From Ephydatia muelleri (lineage: Eukaryota > Porifera > Demospongiae > Spongillida > Spongillidae), in the NCBI GenBank assembly GCA_013339895.1, contig JABACO010000021.1, positions 1,588,441 through 1,652,440 on the forward strand: DNA of 64,000 bases, given 5' to 3'. Made by a program: the position numbers and the translations under genes. This document shows positions 49,601 to 63,965 of this stretch, piece after piece (the first letter of the stretch is position 1; each line of letters opens with the position of its first letter). The notes under the pieces are model-generated. The model did not search any database. It had not been told where the DNA came from and was given only the letters and a program-made list of their open reading frames with translations.

Positions 49601-50478
49601 GGGGGGAATGAAATTCTGACATGTGCTTTGGATTGACAAAAAGACCAGAACTATTTAACTATTTTAGATGAAGCATTCCTTTTTGTGCAGGTTGGAGATA
49701 TGTACAGCAGTGACCCTCACCAGTTGAATCTGTTGTCAGAGTTCTGGAACCACCCTGATAGTCAGTACAGAAGATTGCAGAGGGCCCCCCAGCGACAAGT
49801 GAGTGCTCAACAGCAGTGTGTTATGTACATAGCCGTGTACATATGTACATGACCATGTGTGTGCCCCTTACACGTATGTGCATAGAAAATTTAGTATAGC
49901 GCGCAAAGCGTGCTACATGGCACCAAAGGCGCCTCCTGAAGTGGCCTAAAGATTGTAAAAAGCTTGGGATTAGAGACAGGTGTTTTTCGACAACGGATTC
50001 GGAATGTGGGTGAAAAGTTGACCTAGTTTGCCAAAGGCGCGTACCCTAAACCCTAAGGGCCTTGGGCCCTACCCTAAGTAGCAGTCTTAGTATTAGCTTA
50101 GTGTAAGCTATGTTTAGCCATGTGTGTGTGACCCATACACGTATGTGCATTATATATGGTGACACACGCACACACACCCATACACGTATGTGCATTATAT
50201 ATGGTGACACACGCACACACACCCATACACGTATGTGCATTATATATGGTGACACACGCACACACACCCATACACGTATGTGCATTATATATGGTGACAC
50301 ACGCACACACACCCATACACGTATGTGCATTATATATGGTGACACACGCACACACACCCATACACGTATGTGCATTATATATGGTGACACACGCACACAC
50401 ACCCATACACGTATGTGCATTATATATGGTGACACACGCACACACACCCATACACGTATGTGCATTATATATGGTGAC

Positions 50479-50521
<43 letters not shown>

Positions 50522-53500
50522 TGTTTATGTGCACATATGCACACACACACAAACACACACACACAAACACACACACACACAAACACACACACACAAACAC
50601 ACAAACACAAACACACACACATGTTTATGTGCACATATGCACACACACACACATACACACACAGGTTAGCCTGTTCAAGTTCATCACCATCTGCAGCAGT
50701 CTTCTTCCAGCCCCTCTCTTTGCCTCCTTCATGCACATGTTGTGTGGCCTTTCCAACTCACCTGAAACTGCACACCATTGCTTCAACTTCCTGAAGGCCA
50801 ACAGTCCTAGCTTAGGTGAGTCCTAGCTTAGATGGGTCCTAGCTTAAGCCTAGCTTAGGTAGGATGTGTCCTAGCTTAGGTGTGTCCTAGCTTAGGTGTG
50901 TCCTAGCTTAGGTGAGTCCTAGCTTAGATGGGTCCTAGCTTAAGCCTAGCTTAGGTAGGATGTGTCCTAGCTTAGGTATGTCCTAGCTTAAGCCTAGCTT
51001 AGGTGAGTCCTAGCTTAGGTGGGTCCTAGCTTATGTGGGTACTAGCTTAGATGAGTCCTAGCTTAGGTGCGTCCTAGCTTAGGTGGGTCCTAGCTTAGGT
51101 GGGTCCTAGCTTAGGTGAGTGTTAGGTGGGTCATAGGGCTAGGCGAGTCTTTTTTTGTTGTTGTGATGTATGATGTGTGTTGTGGACTGATTTGTTGATT
51201 GTGAAAGTTGTTTACAAAGACTACTTGACACAAGGTAGCTAAAATAATTGTGGTAATTTTTTTATTGCTTGAAATGATGATCTGCAATGTGGATGTTGTC
51301 AAGTAGGTATGAATTCACTTTTAGTTGCTATGTCCACCTACACCAGCCTGCCCAGTTTATGATTATTTCTGTGAAATCAGAGATTGGCGGATCAAGCTTC
51401 ACAATATTAAGTACAAGGTCTTAGCATCACCTTTCGGTTCAATTGGGTTGGATTTTTTGATGAATATATTAAGCATTAAGTACCGAATGAACTGGCAGTA
51501 AAGAATGGCACCTTTCAATTAATGTTTCAGGACTAGATAAATGTAATATGGTACGACAAAAATAATTCCTGTTTCAAACCAGTCCGTGTATTTGTAAGCT
51601 CCTGGGTGAACCAGCCACCTATACATGTGTGTAACCTCCTCCTGGGTGAACCAACCACCTATACATGTGTGTAACCTCCTCCTGGGTGAACCAACCACCT
51701 ATACATGTGTGTAACCTCCTCCTGGGTGTATACATGTGTGTAACCTCCTCCTGGGTGTATACATGTGTGTAACCTCCTCCTGGGTGAACCCCCCATGAGT
51801 TACACAATGCTGCCTAAAATACAGGCCTATTCCTGATACATTCATAGAGATACTGCACACTTAGCTGTCATAGAGATACTGCACACTTAGCTGTCATAGA
51901 GATGCTGCACACTTAGCTGTCATAGAGATGCTGCACACTTAGCTGTCATAGAGATACTGCACACTTAGCTGTCATAGAGATACTGCACACTTAGCTGTCA
52001 TAGAGATGCTGCACACTTAGCTGTCATAGAGATGCTGCACACTTAGCTGTCATAGATATACTGCACACTTGCATTCACTGCTAAAAGCATACATGTGTAC
52101 GCGATATTGACACATGTATGCACAATACACATAAGTGTTTTTACATCTGATGATTGGTCTTTTCATCAGGGGGAGGTGGTCCCAGCGCAGCTATATCGCT
52201 GGATCACTTTTTCTGGTCGCTGCAGACTTACTACCTTGGATTGAGAAAGGATGGCGGTGTCCGTCAGACAGCCACAGGGTGTGCTATCTCTCCATTGGAA
52301 CTGGAAGGCCTCAGAGCTGTTCTGAAGCTGATCCGTACCATGGCCACCCAGGTATGAGTGTGGCGTGATATTGATTGCTTTCACACTCCTCCAATCCCAT
52401 TCCTCTTCCCATTTGCCGCTGTGTGCTATTTTCCTGTTGATGTTCCTCCCCCTCTGCTATCTTCCCTCCCTCCATGCATTCCTACCTCCCTTCCTGCTTT
52501 CCCGCCTTTTCCCTCCCTGCTTTCCCGCCTTTTTTCCTTCCTGCTTTCCCGCCTTTTTTCCTTCCTGCTTTCCTGCCTTTTTTCCTTCCTGCTTTCCCAC
52601 CTCCTTCCCACCTTTTACTCTCTCTTACCACTCAATACTCCACTACCATCTGATCCTCCCGGCAGTCTGAAGGAGCTCGTGTGGTGATGTATGAGAACCA
52701 GACGTGGCTCCCTGTGGCCAGCCTCTTCGGGCTGCTTGGCTGTGCCATTCCCAGGATACTGAAGGCAGACATTCTCTTGACCCTGGCAGCCTTCGCAATC
52801 TCTCCCGAGATAGCTGGTTCCATGTGGCTCACGGTTGAGATCTCTCAGGTATTGTTTGTTTGTCCATTGGAGTGTGGTAGTGGACTTGATTCTCTAAACA
52901 GATCCTGAACACCGTACCAAGTTCTCTGGCACTCCATGGAGGACCCTCCTCCAAGCAAGAGGGCAGCATACAGGTACAAAAGCTTTGAGGCTCTGCACAG
53001 ACGTATTTGGAGAAACGTTTGTACTGTACTTCACCCATATGTGGGGGGACACATATTTGTGTGTTAGTACTTTGTGTGTTAGTACTTTGTGTGGGAGACA
53101 CCTACTCACAGCATTTGTTATCATGAAATGGAAGTACCTCACTGCCATTTGTGTCTTACTTGTGTTGTAATCGATGCTTGTGTTTAGGCCTAAATCTTGT
53201 ACACCTAGGGCAGTGATTAGGGGTTAAGTGTTTGTCTCTCTCTTCAGGTTGAACTGGAAGAAATCGAGTCGAAAGCAGAGGAGTACCCACTTACTAGGGC
53301 ATTTCTGACCCTCATTGAAAAGCTGGTCAGCGTTCCCATTCCAGGCAACCTCGGAACGGGCCACCGGGTACCTGGGTTTCAACCCTATTTGGAGTTCCTG
53401 AGGGACTCTGTATTTCTGAAGTTTGACACACGAGCATATTCAGACCCGAATGAGAAGGTAGCACTTGGCTCCATAAGGTGCCCTTTTTTTTACTGGATTG

Positions 53501-53701
53501 GGTTTTGTGCAGTGGCAAGTGGCAACTCTGGTTCTTGAGATCTTCTACAAGCTGCTGGCCAGTCACGTGATCAGTGATGAAGACTTTGTGGTCCGCACTT
53601 ATCCCTTCTCCACCCCCGGGGTGCCCCCTGGTGTGTTGCCGGGAGCACCTGGCTACACCCTGTTTGTTCACATGATGACCCAATCGCCGCTGCTTAAAAA
53701 G

Positions 53702-53744
<43 letters not shown>

Positions 53745-55643
53745 TACATGCATTCATAATAAGCATTGTTATGTGTAAATCTAGTGACATGTGCACTTAT
53801 TATAGCCAAAAATAGGGAATCAGAGGGCTTTTGACTCTCCATTAACTTGCAGAATTAGGCCAGTTAAACAATGGAGGTGGGCATTTAATCTGCTTATTTA
53901 AATACTTGAGGCGAGTGTACGCACAACTCACTCATTTGTGTCACTAAATTAAAAAAACACAAAAAAATTAACCTCTTGTTTGCAGTTGCTGGCTATCTTG
54001 GATGAGGGCGTCGCAACCATGTCTGCCATATTTGAGCCGCGTGCCATCACCGAGAAGATAGAGCTGACCCGAGCCACCCTCTGCACCCTGAAGCTCCTCC
54101 TCTCCACACTGGCCAAGGAGGAGGAGTTCCTGGAACACCTCCGGCAGAGCTCACAGAGCCAGAGCTGCATGGTGGCTAGCTCGCTGACCGAGCTCCTGCA
54201 AGGGATTAACCCTAGGACCGAGAAGGAAGACCATCTGGTGAATGTAGCCAGGTTTGTTGCAGGGACACATGTACACTTGCACGCTTGCACACACACACAC
54301 ACACATGCACAACAAACGTGTACACACATGAAACTGCACACAACGTACACTACATAGCGCATGCATATACAAATGCACACATACATGAACACACATGCAC
54401 ACATGCTGGGCAATGAAAGCAATAATGAATGCAGTTTCTGGTTGTAGTTATCTGTCTGACTTGCATCAAACATGTGGTTGCTTCTCTCTCAGTCCTTTGT
54501 CCCTCTCACCCTTCGCTGCAATTCAAGGTGTGTGGCTCTGTCCAGATTCACGCCAGAGCTGAGCTTGGAGGCCGTGAGGATTCTGTACTGGGTCTGCCAC
54601 TCACCCAAAGCTTCCAGGGATCTAGTGACCACGATTCTAGGGGATAAGGTAATAGCGTGTAAATGTTGGGGATAAGGTAATAGTAGCGTGGGAGTGTAAA
54701 TGTTAAGTGATTGGAGTGTTAACTGACTCTCGCCATCCCACTTACGCATGTATCACAATGACACACACACACACACACACACGCTCACAATGACACACAC
54801 ACACACATGCACACATACTTTATGAAGGACGTTTCTATGGAGATACTGCAGGGCTTTGTTGAACACTTGGAATGGGAAGAGTTTGATAGCGTCCCTGTAA
54901 CAGGTGTGGTTTGCCTCAGAGAGCTTTCCCACCCTCTCATCACTCCTCCCCTCGTCCTCCTCCCCACCCCAGAAGTCCAGGAGGATGGATTCAGCTCTGT
55001 GGGCCAGGTGCACTGTGCAGTACAGCTGGACATTCTCAAGCTGTTGGCTTCAAGCATCAACATGTCCATCTCTCACTTCTTGCTTGGGTTTGATGTGAGG
55101 TCCAGAAAGCAAACCAAGGAGACCACTCTTCAGGACCCTGGTAAGGAATGTGGAAGAGGTTGTTTGTGTGTGTAGGGGGGGGGGTGGAGGTTGCGGTATG
55201 TTCCTAAAGTTAGCTGCACAGAGGCAGGAGGTAAAGAGGCAGTCAGGGTGGATGAGATAATTTTTGTGCTGAAAAGAGTGTGCACACCCTTGTGTGTACA
55301 CGTTTCGCTTAAATCTTATTCAAACTGTTGTGCACAGAAAGAAGATATCCTTTTTTTTTTTAGTTCTACATTCAAATGTGCATTCCTATGAGGTCATTGA
55401 CTGATAGTTCTGTAGGTGTGATAAATTTGGGCACATACTGTTGTCAACCTCTGTCTACATTTCACAAGCTTTGATGAATCTGCAACCGTTGTGCAAGCTT
55501 TCACATCAGCCAGGGTGCAGGCTGAGGACCGGCACATCTGTGTGCAATCTGTTTGTACATAGTAGAAAAACCCGCATTCAACAGCTTTTAGTGTGTTCAA
55601 AAAGACCCTTGTAGTACACATTAAGGAGATTAACTGCACATAG

Positions 55644-55685
<42 letters not shown>

Positions 55686-57123
55686 TTTAATGTGACCACA
55701 GCATTATACTGTATTGAAAAGGGTTTTTATTTGTGTGTGGCTTTTTGTGTGTATCACTTCTGCCATCCCACAGGCGTGCTGGGTTCGTCAAGGACCTGTC
55801 TCCATTCCATTCTGAGCCTCGTGGAACACAGCCGCGACCCCCTGCATCTCCAAGACTACCACTACCAGTTCCCCAAACTAGCCGAGCTCTGCTACCATGT
55901 CCTACACCTCATGTGCTGCCACCCTGACCTGTCCACCTCCACCCTCCGCTACCTTAGAAACAACCATGACTTCTTCCACGTGCAGCTTTCCCACCTCCCC
56001 GTGGCCCCGCCCCTCGACACCCACGGGGAGTGGCCGGTATCGCTCCTCCACCAGCAGGCCGAGCTGCTGCAGATGGTCGCCGTGGAGATGAGGGTGACCT
56101 CGCTGACCCAGCTGCGCTCTCACTCTCAGCGCCTCCTTGCTCTCGTGTTGGACGAGGGTGTTGTCGGGGGGGAGCAGGGGGCCCTGAGGAAAGTCCTCCG
56201 GCTGTTGGAAGCGGTGGATTTTGGGTGCCCCCCGCCAGCCCCCCTGAGGGTGGTGGAGTTTGACCAGAAGGCCCTGGAGCGGACGGTGGAATCTTGTGAG
56301 GTGGTGGAGTACTGGACTGGGTTCAGGTATACGGACGTGAGGGGGCTGAGGGCTGTACTCATGGAGGAGCTCAACTCTTTCTCTGGGACCCCCACTGCTG
56401 CTCAGAGGCAGAGCTTGATTGAGGTGATGGTGGTAGGAGGGAGGGGATGTGAGGATAAGGTGGGATGAGGTGAAGAGGTGAGGGTAAAGAGGTGAGGGTA
56501 AAGTACTTGTGAGGTGATGAAGGGTGAAATACATACAAGTGAGGATGTGATAGTGATGGTGAAGTATTTGTGATGGGGAGGCAAAGTGCATGCTAGATGA
56601 GCATATGTTAGAGGGTGCAGAAGTTGTGATCTGAAAGAAATTGTTCTGCATAGAATGGACACCATTGATACCTGGCACGAAGGTATGCACCTTTATACCT
56701 GCCTTTTCTCAAAATCTGTGTTATAGTTGGAATAGGAACATGTGTGTGTGTGTGTATGTGTGTGTGTGTGTATGTATGTGTGTGTCTGTGTGTGTGTGTG
56801 TGTGTGCCATCAGTTTCATAGTTCTGGATCCATCTAATGTCCTTACATCATGTCTGTAGGAGATCCACTCCATCCTTGAAACGGTGGTGGAACGGAACCG
56901 TTGTTTGGAGGTAGCCCACGCCCACTCCACACTGTTCAAGGCGTGGCGACAGCTGGTTGAGGTGACCCTAATCACCCTGGGACAAGACCTGATGCCTCTG
57001 GAGCACAAAGTGCTGATCCTCTTTGAGATCCTGCAAGAGCTGTTGTTGAAGGTAGGGGCGAAGGGAAGGCACACATGCATACATGTACCACACATGCATA
57101 CTTGTATCACACAGATACCACAG

Positions 57124-57156
<33 letters not shown>

Positions 57157-60100
57157 TGACTACCCTCCACACCATAAACACACAGTCACAATATCAAACA
57201 GTATGGGGAGTTTTATTGGCACCTATTTTCAGGTGGAACGGAATCAGTCTTCTGATCTTGTGGGCTCTGTACATGGCACTGTCCTTATGTTGATATCCCA
57301 TCTCAAGGCCACTGTCTCCTTGGCAACTGGCCAACAGAGTGGTATGTGTGGCTTAAACAACTGATGGAATGATAGACGGGGGAAGTGTGGTGTTCGTGAT
57401 GTCCATTGGTTTGATCGTGTTGTATCTATGTACAACAATGAATGCCTGTTTGCGTCTTTATGTGTGTGTGTATGTGTTTGTATGTGTATATAATTATGTG
57501 TGTGTGTGTGTGTAAATGTGTTTATGTTTATGTGTGTCAATGTGTATATAATTATGTGTGTAAATGTGATTTATGTGTGTTCATTACAAAGAAATTACCC
57601 AGGTGTGCTACCTCATCATCGTGCCACTCCTCCCCAGATCCAGTTCTCACAGTCCTTTACTCAGGACCCCTCCACGCCATCTTGAAGGGCCTGGCGGAGA
57701 GCATCCTCCTCTCCTCCTCCTCCTCCTCCCTCCCGGGGGTCCAGCGGGTGCGTGCCTACCTCTACGGCTCCCTCCTCTCCTTCCTCCACCTCACCTCTGA
57801 GCGCCCTGCCCACAACAGGGCGGCAGGCAGTCTCTGGGAGCCACACAGCAGGGAGGGGCTCCTGAGGGACGAGAGCTTCTCTCTGCTCAACAGCTTCGGG
57901 GAGCCTCTGATGGAGACCGTGTGTAGGGACGCCTGTAATGGCCAGGAGGTCTGCAGGGTAGGTCTGGGGACTGATGAGTCACCTGATCAGGGCACCTCTC
58001 CTTTTTATTTTTAATTATTTTAATTCTTGCTTACTGCTGCTGCTGGATGTGAGGGTTGGAGGAGGCTTTAGCTGTGGTTTGGATGTAGGGTAAAATGGGT
58101 GGCAATTTATACTCATGCAATCTTTTGAGTCTATATTTGTCAGTTTGAATTTACCACATAACTGACTAGTCACCTCCAATCCTAAGGCAGTTATTGGTGG
58201 CCATGCCTAGATATGCAAGATTTGATTTGTGGTGTAGCTCATTTATTAATGGCCTGTAGCTAATCACTTGAGGGGGGTGTCCATAAAGATGGCCTCGGTG
58301 TTGTCTATGTCCCCCCTACCCTAGATGCTGTCCCTAGCACTGCTGGACGCCATTGTCACGTTTGACAGAGAAGGCAGGTGGCTGAGGTTCATGGTTGCCA
58401 AGGGTTACCTGCAGAAGCTGTGTGCCAGTGTGCAGTGGGAGGATGAAGCCCTTCAAAGGATGCTCCTCCCATCTCCGGAGCCCCTCAAGGCTCTCTACGT
58501 TTACGAATCCAAGATGGTGGGTGAGGGGAGGAGGAGGGGGAGGTGTTGGTACTGCTTCTGTATGATTGCATGATTGAATGGTTGATTCAAGGTACGCTCT
58601 AACCTGCCTAAAGCGGTCACCCAAGGATCAGAAGTGTCACTTGAGTGTTTGTTACCACTGAGGCAATAGTATGCTATTACTGACATGTCGAAGATATTGC
58701 AAACATTTGGGGATTGATGTGTGGTCACAATTGAAAATGTTGTATGCTGAAAGCTGACATGAAATAATAGGCAATAAAGGATGACTATAGCAGAGTACTC
58801 AAAAGTCACATTTGTGTAACAGCTTGATGGCCTCTGCTTTACATAGGCCTCCTTGTACATCATGTGACCTGCCTTGCAGATCATGTGACCTACATGTATT
58901 TTGTGGCATGTATGCACGTCTTTCTGTTCTTAAGAAGCACATATAAAGCATACATGTATGTCTGCATCATATAATCATACACGCACACACATACACACAT
59001 ACTAGGCCTTCCTCACTCGTGTTGCACAATCATCCCTTGGTTGTCGCGAGCTAGTCAACCTAAATGTCCTCGTCCACTTCAACGAGTGTCGGTTCATCGA
59101 CCAGAGACCAGAGGCCCCCCCTCTGCCCCTCCACTCCCAGCCCACCAGCTTCGTCCCCTCAGTCATGTCCCGTTACCACCAGCTGCTCGTTCCCCTCTTC
59201 AAGTTCCTCTCGGCCCTTGTCTCCACCCCTGGCCCCTCCCAGAGGGACGCGACGACCCAGGTGTTCCAGTTGCTGGCTCAGCACAGTGAGGTGTTGTCGC
59301 GGGTGTTGAAGGGCCAGCAAGGTTCCATGCTTGATCTCACGGCATTGAACGAGCTCCAGCTGGTGACAGCAGTCATTGGCAAGTGTGGAGTAGGTATGTG
59401 GGTGTGGTGTGGGTGTGGTTGTGTGTGGGTGGGTGTGACAGCTTTAAATACAGCACATATGCACACACACACACACACTATAGGTCATGATTGGACCAAT
59501 CAGATGTCATCCCTGGCCGGAGGTCTGATGAGGATCCATCGCCTCATGGTTTCCCTCCTCCCCTACTACTGCTCCCACGCCACCTGGAAACAGCTGGTTG
59601 GCATGGTGACGGCAGAAGAAAACAAGGACTCTGTCTCGTCTGAAGAGGTGTTTATTGTGGCTCAGAAAGTCTGCTGTAATGTTGTCGACTATGCCCGCGC
59701 TGCCATGACAACTGGAGGGGGTGTGTGTCGTAGTTTAGTACACATTCTATTCTCTCTTCATTGTGTTCGGTCTTTATTTTCCTTCTTTGTTTTTTTTGTT
59801 TGTTTGTTGGGGTATCAATTCAGGTCCAGACCATTCAGCCACCATTTCTTGTGTCTTGCTCACTCCTGATCTCACGGAAGCCATTTTCCCTGCACGAAGC
59901 ACAAGTGGAGGTACAACTGTCACTGCTCACGATGTTTGTGGTGGGTGGAGTTGTGTGTAGCCACACCTCCAATTGGATCTTTACACACTTCATAGAAATA
60001 GAGGCTAGAGGCAGATGACTTCTTACCTTAAAAAGTGTCAGCACCCAAAATTTTATGGAAACAAAGAACAACACAGTATTTGGGCTTATTCTTTTCTAAC

Positions 60101-60936
60101 ATCCATTTGCAGGTGACACGTCAAGCAACCTCTCCCGCCCATCTCTGGGGTTGCTGGTTCGGCACATCAGGGAGTGTACAGAAGGATATCTGGCCACCTT
60201 TGAGTCCTACCAAGCACAGAACAAGAAGGTTGGAGCTCCAGGTGCAATGTCCGCTGAAGAACTAAGGCAGGTTGGTGCTCCTCCCCCCCATCTCGCACAT
60301 GTCAGATTGTTCACTTCCTAAATGTCTCTTCACCAACTGAACCTTAGTTGTTGCCTGACAGTGGTGTTGGCATCTCCACGACCCAGCAGCAGCTGGTTGC
60401 TAGGAAGACATTGGAAACACTGGTGCAACACAAGAAGCTTCAGTTGGAACTATACATCTGTACGTGTGTGTGTGTGGGGGGGGGGGGGGTGTTACAGGCT
60501 TTGAATAGTAACCTGTTTCTTTTCCCCATGTGCAGACATCATAGAGAACTGTCTGTACATTCTGTGGAAGCACTTGTCTTTCTACCTGGAGCAGTGCAAG
60601 CCTGGGGACTTGGAGCCTGACATTGTACTCCCTGGACTGACCAGTAGGCCAGCCATGAGGCGTCTGCAAGGGGTTAATGGTATGTAATTGGCCTGTTAGA
60701 CATACAGTATGTTGTTCATCACACACACACAAACACATACACACACACATACACACACACACACATACACACATACACACACACAACAGAAACTTCCCTG
60801 TCAGCTACCACTGGACAGAGGTTGGGATCGGCAGAACTCTCAGAGGGAGTACGGCTAGCTGACATTGAACGGCTCAAAACAAATGCAACAAAATGTCTGA
60901 CTGAAACGTTCTTCAAAACGATCTTAGATGCTGAGG

Positions 60937-61001
<65 letters not shown>

Positions 61002-61142
61002 ACAGTACTCCTGTGTTTTCGTTCACAGGCTCATCAAGCATCGAACACAGGACTGAAAATCAGTTTTATCGAAGCTCAGGTTCGAAGATTGCGACGCCTT
61101 CTGAAACTGAAGGCAACCCAGCCCCAACTTCATGTTAGCTAA
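46618..61142 (+). CDS. NUP205: NUP205, inner-ring nucleoporin
   Basis: Large alpha-solenoid scaffold of the nuclear pore inner ring (yeast Nup192). Exons: 46618-46761, 46847-47711, 48721-48833, 49166-49348, 49691-49798, 50665-50815, 52170-52351, 52666-52848, 52902-52973, 53248-53457, 53513-53701, 53986-54251, 54528-54648, 54828-54903, 54973-55140, 55774-56423, 56860-57051, 57233-57341, 57638-57957, 58325-58516, 59006-59393, 59484-59720, 59824-59910, 60113-60270, 60348-60459, 60536-60679, 60790-60938, 61029-61142; 1,960 aa (human 2,012). Clear blocks: [135 protein letters not shown]. Exon 4 has three one-base frame breaks (see findings). Three introns in the first half carry minisatellites or a MITE. 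Confidence 0.95.
48315..48552. mobile_element. Palindromic MITE, family M1 copy, NUP205 intron 2
   Basis: Arms tgcaaaaagcaaggaaacag..gtacagtactgttaca and their complement fold over a centre at about 48420 (aaacagccctac / gtagggctgttt). The outer ends (tcgagaaagtgat, atcactttcatcga) and the gctttttgcaccaccaat stretch resemble the copies at 1229-1392 and 5786-5860. Confidence 0.75.
50120..50500. repeat. 45 bp minisatellite, NUP205 intron 5
   Basis: Eight near-identical copies of acccatacacgtatgtgcat plus tatatatggtgacacacgcacacac, grading into (CA)n up to 50664. Frames across it are artefacts. Confidence 0.95.
50804..51125 (+). repeat. 16 bp array of duplicated 5' splice sites, NUP205 intron 6
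   Basis: The unit gtcctagcttaggtga contains the last 12 bases of exon 6 (gtcctagcttag, ending 50815) followed by its donor. About twenty copies follow, many with intact tag/gtgagt, tag/gtgggt or tag/gtatgt. The first unit is coding; the rest are intronic. Confidence 0.9.
51595..51790. repeat. 40 bp minisatellite, NUP205 intron 6
   Basis: Copies of cctcctcctgggtgaaccaa plus ccacctatacatgtgtgtaa, the later ones shortened. Confidence 0.9.
51832..52065. repeat. 26 bp minisatellite, NUP205 intron 6
   Basis: Nine copies of catagagatactgcacactt plus agctgt, alternating gatact and gatgct. Confidence 0.95.
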
Positions 61143-61504
61143 CTGCTATGGTGTCATGTGATACATTATATGACAATAATATGAAACTGAACACACAATG
61201 TGAGCACTATATTAGAGAAGTACTTATTGACCAACTCTAGATTTCCAGCAGCTTAATCCGTGAAATGGCGAGATTCGTTTTCACCAAACAAGAGCGTACG
61301 AATCACAGGAACAAGCTATTGAGTAGTACTACAGTGTTTGCATTTTATTTTTAAAAAGGTCTTACTTGGCTACTGATAAGCTCAAGGCGACTCTCCAGAG
61401 TGTTTGTTACTCTGATCTTTCCATCTCTGGTTGTCAACTCCACTCCCCCAGCATTCAAAAATCAAAAATTATCAACAATCATATAGTTCTGAGACAAATG
61501 AATT

Positions 61505-62041
61505 ATGCAGTATAGTAATTGCTCTGCATCAATCACTGGCTTGCTGCTGCCTGCACCGTTATCTGTCTTCTCAGTAGCACATCCCTGACAGACATTGAAT
61601 ATTCCTTATCACTGAAAATATGTTTAGTGTCTTCAGACTTCCCTGAAATAGAACGTACTTTAACTCAAGAGGGAAAAATTCAACACAGACGCACATGCAG
61701 GATGTCCCTCAATGAAGGAAAATTCAATAAAATTCACCACAAATAGTTATATTGGTGGGTATTGGTCATTTATAACCAGTTCAAATAGGAAGAAATTCTG
61801 ATTACATAAATATGTTCTTCCTATTTGAACTGGTTATTATTAGTGGCCAATAGCCACTGATATAATTATTTGTGGTGAATTTTCATTTGTCGCTTTTTGA
61901 GTTAAAGTGTTGCTATTTCATGAAGACACTAAACATATTTTCAGGATTCAATGTTTGTTAAAGATGTGCTACGGGGAAAACATGTAACAACGCAGGCAGC
62001 AGCAAGCTAGTGATTGATGCTCAGCAATTACTATACTGCAT
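61505..62041. mobile_element. Foldback element with about 260 bp imperfect arms
   Basis: The left arm starts atgcagtatagtaattgctc and the right arm ends with its complement, gcaattactatactgcat. Matching blocks continue inward (aaatatgtttagtgtcttca; aattcaccacaaat) to a central hairpin, ataaccagttcaaataggaa at 61775-61794 against 61817-61836. No ORF. It lies just downstream of NUP205. Confidence 0.8.
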
Positions 62042-62049
62042 CAATGTGT

Positions 62050-62096
62050 ACTAGTGTATAACATGTGTAGTCCCAATACACATGTTATGCACTAGT
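62050..62096. repeat. Short hairpin
   Basis: actagtgtataacatgtgta and its near-complement tacacatgttatgcactagt around a 7-base loop. It abuts the foldback element and may be part of it. Confidence 0.6.
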
Positions 62097-62660
62097 GTAA
62101 AACAGCACATCTGTTGCAAGCTGGATATTAATGCAGATGTATTAATTTGCCTCAAACTTATGTGTGACTATATAAGTTTGTTTTGTTGGTGTATATGTTG
62201 ATGTAAGTCAATTGTTGGAATAATCAAGATCTTGAAATCACAAAACACCTATATCAGTGTAAGGTTACAGATGTGGGGGGGAAGCTAATTCACGCTGCTC
62301 ACAATGGGTAGTTGGACGTGACAGTCTCAAATGGCATAGTTGCTGATTTGGTAAAAGGTGGGTATGTGAAAGACTCAGTTCAGAGACATGGAGAGGTCTC
62401 GAAGATAGATATATGCATATAGGTGTGTACACGTACATAGAAGTGTGTGTGTGTGCAATAAAGGAAGGTGGGAGGAGGTAATTGACGGAGCAGTGTGTGA
62501 GAAACTGTGCTCCCAAACTGCTACCTCAAAGGCTTTTGTTTTGCATCAAGCGACATATTCGCTGGACGTGATTGAATGATAACGTACATACATGTACACT
62601 GATCGCTTATAGACACACGCATCGTCGTAGTCACAGCATGCATTATATGCCGTTATGGTC

Positions 62661-62662
<2 letters not shown>

Positions 62663-62695
<33 letters not shown>
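62663..62695. repeat. C33 homopolymer upstream of V-ATPase E
   Basis: Pure run of 33 C, followed by tccccc. One of several long G/C homopolymers in the window. Confidence 0.95.
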
Positions 62696-62698
<3 letters not shown>

Positions 62699-62776
62699 CC
62701 CGCCCTCCGGTCCGACGCCTATGCTATGTTTACAAAGTTTAAGAAACTGCAGGTCCTGATCACGACAGCGCCTCTC

Positions 62777-62816
62777 GCCATGACGTAATGTAACGAATTT
62801 TGCATTACGTCATGGC
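62777..62816. promoter_or_regulatory. Paired CRE/ATF-like palindrome, V-ATPase E promoter
   Basis: gccatgacgtaatg (62777-62790) and its exact complement cattacgtcatggc (62803-62816) place two TGACGTAA half-palindromes about 155 bp before the start codon. CREB/ATF/bZIP proteins bind TGACGTCA-type sites; binding here is inference. Confidence 0.6.
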
Positions 62817-62968
62817 AACGTAATACACCCAGAGCTACGAGTAGGCGGGGCCATTAGTTTTGCGCTAATTCCTAATTCTAATGTATTTGCGGTATCTTGT
62901 CATGTGCCCCTACTAATCCTAATATTCAACTTTTTCTTTCTGCTAAACCTGTTCCAGAGCGCTCAAAG

Positions 62969-63965
<997 letters not shown>

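Noticed and set aside
49860..50100. Possible extra NUP205 exon or repeat element
   Set aside because: Exons 5 and 6 join in phase and match human NUP205 without a gap; no inverted ends seen.
50046..50826. Four overlapping 190-238 codon frames on both strands
   Set aside because: 45 bp minisatellite and CA tract in NUP205 intron 5; only the last 50 codons of one frame are NUP205 exon 6.
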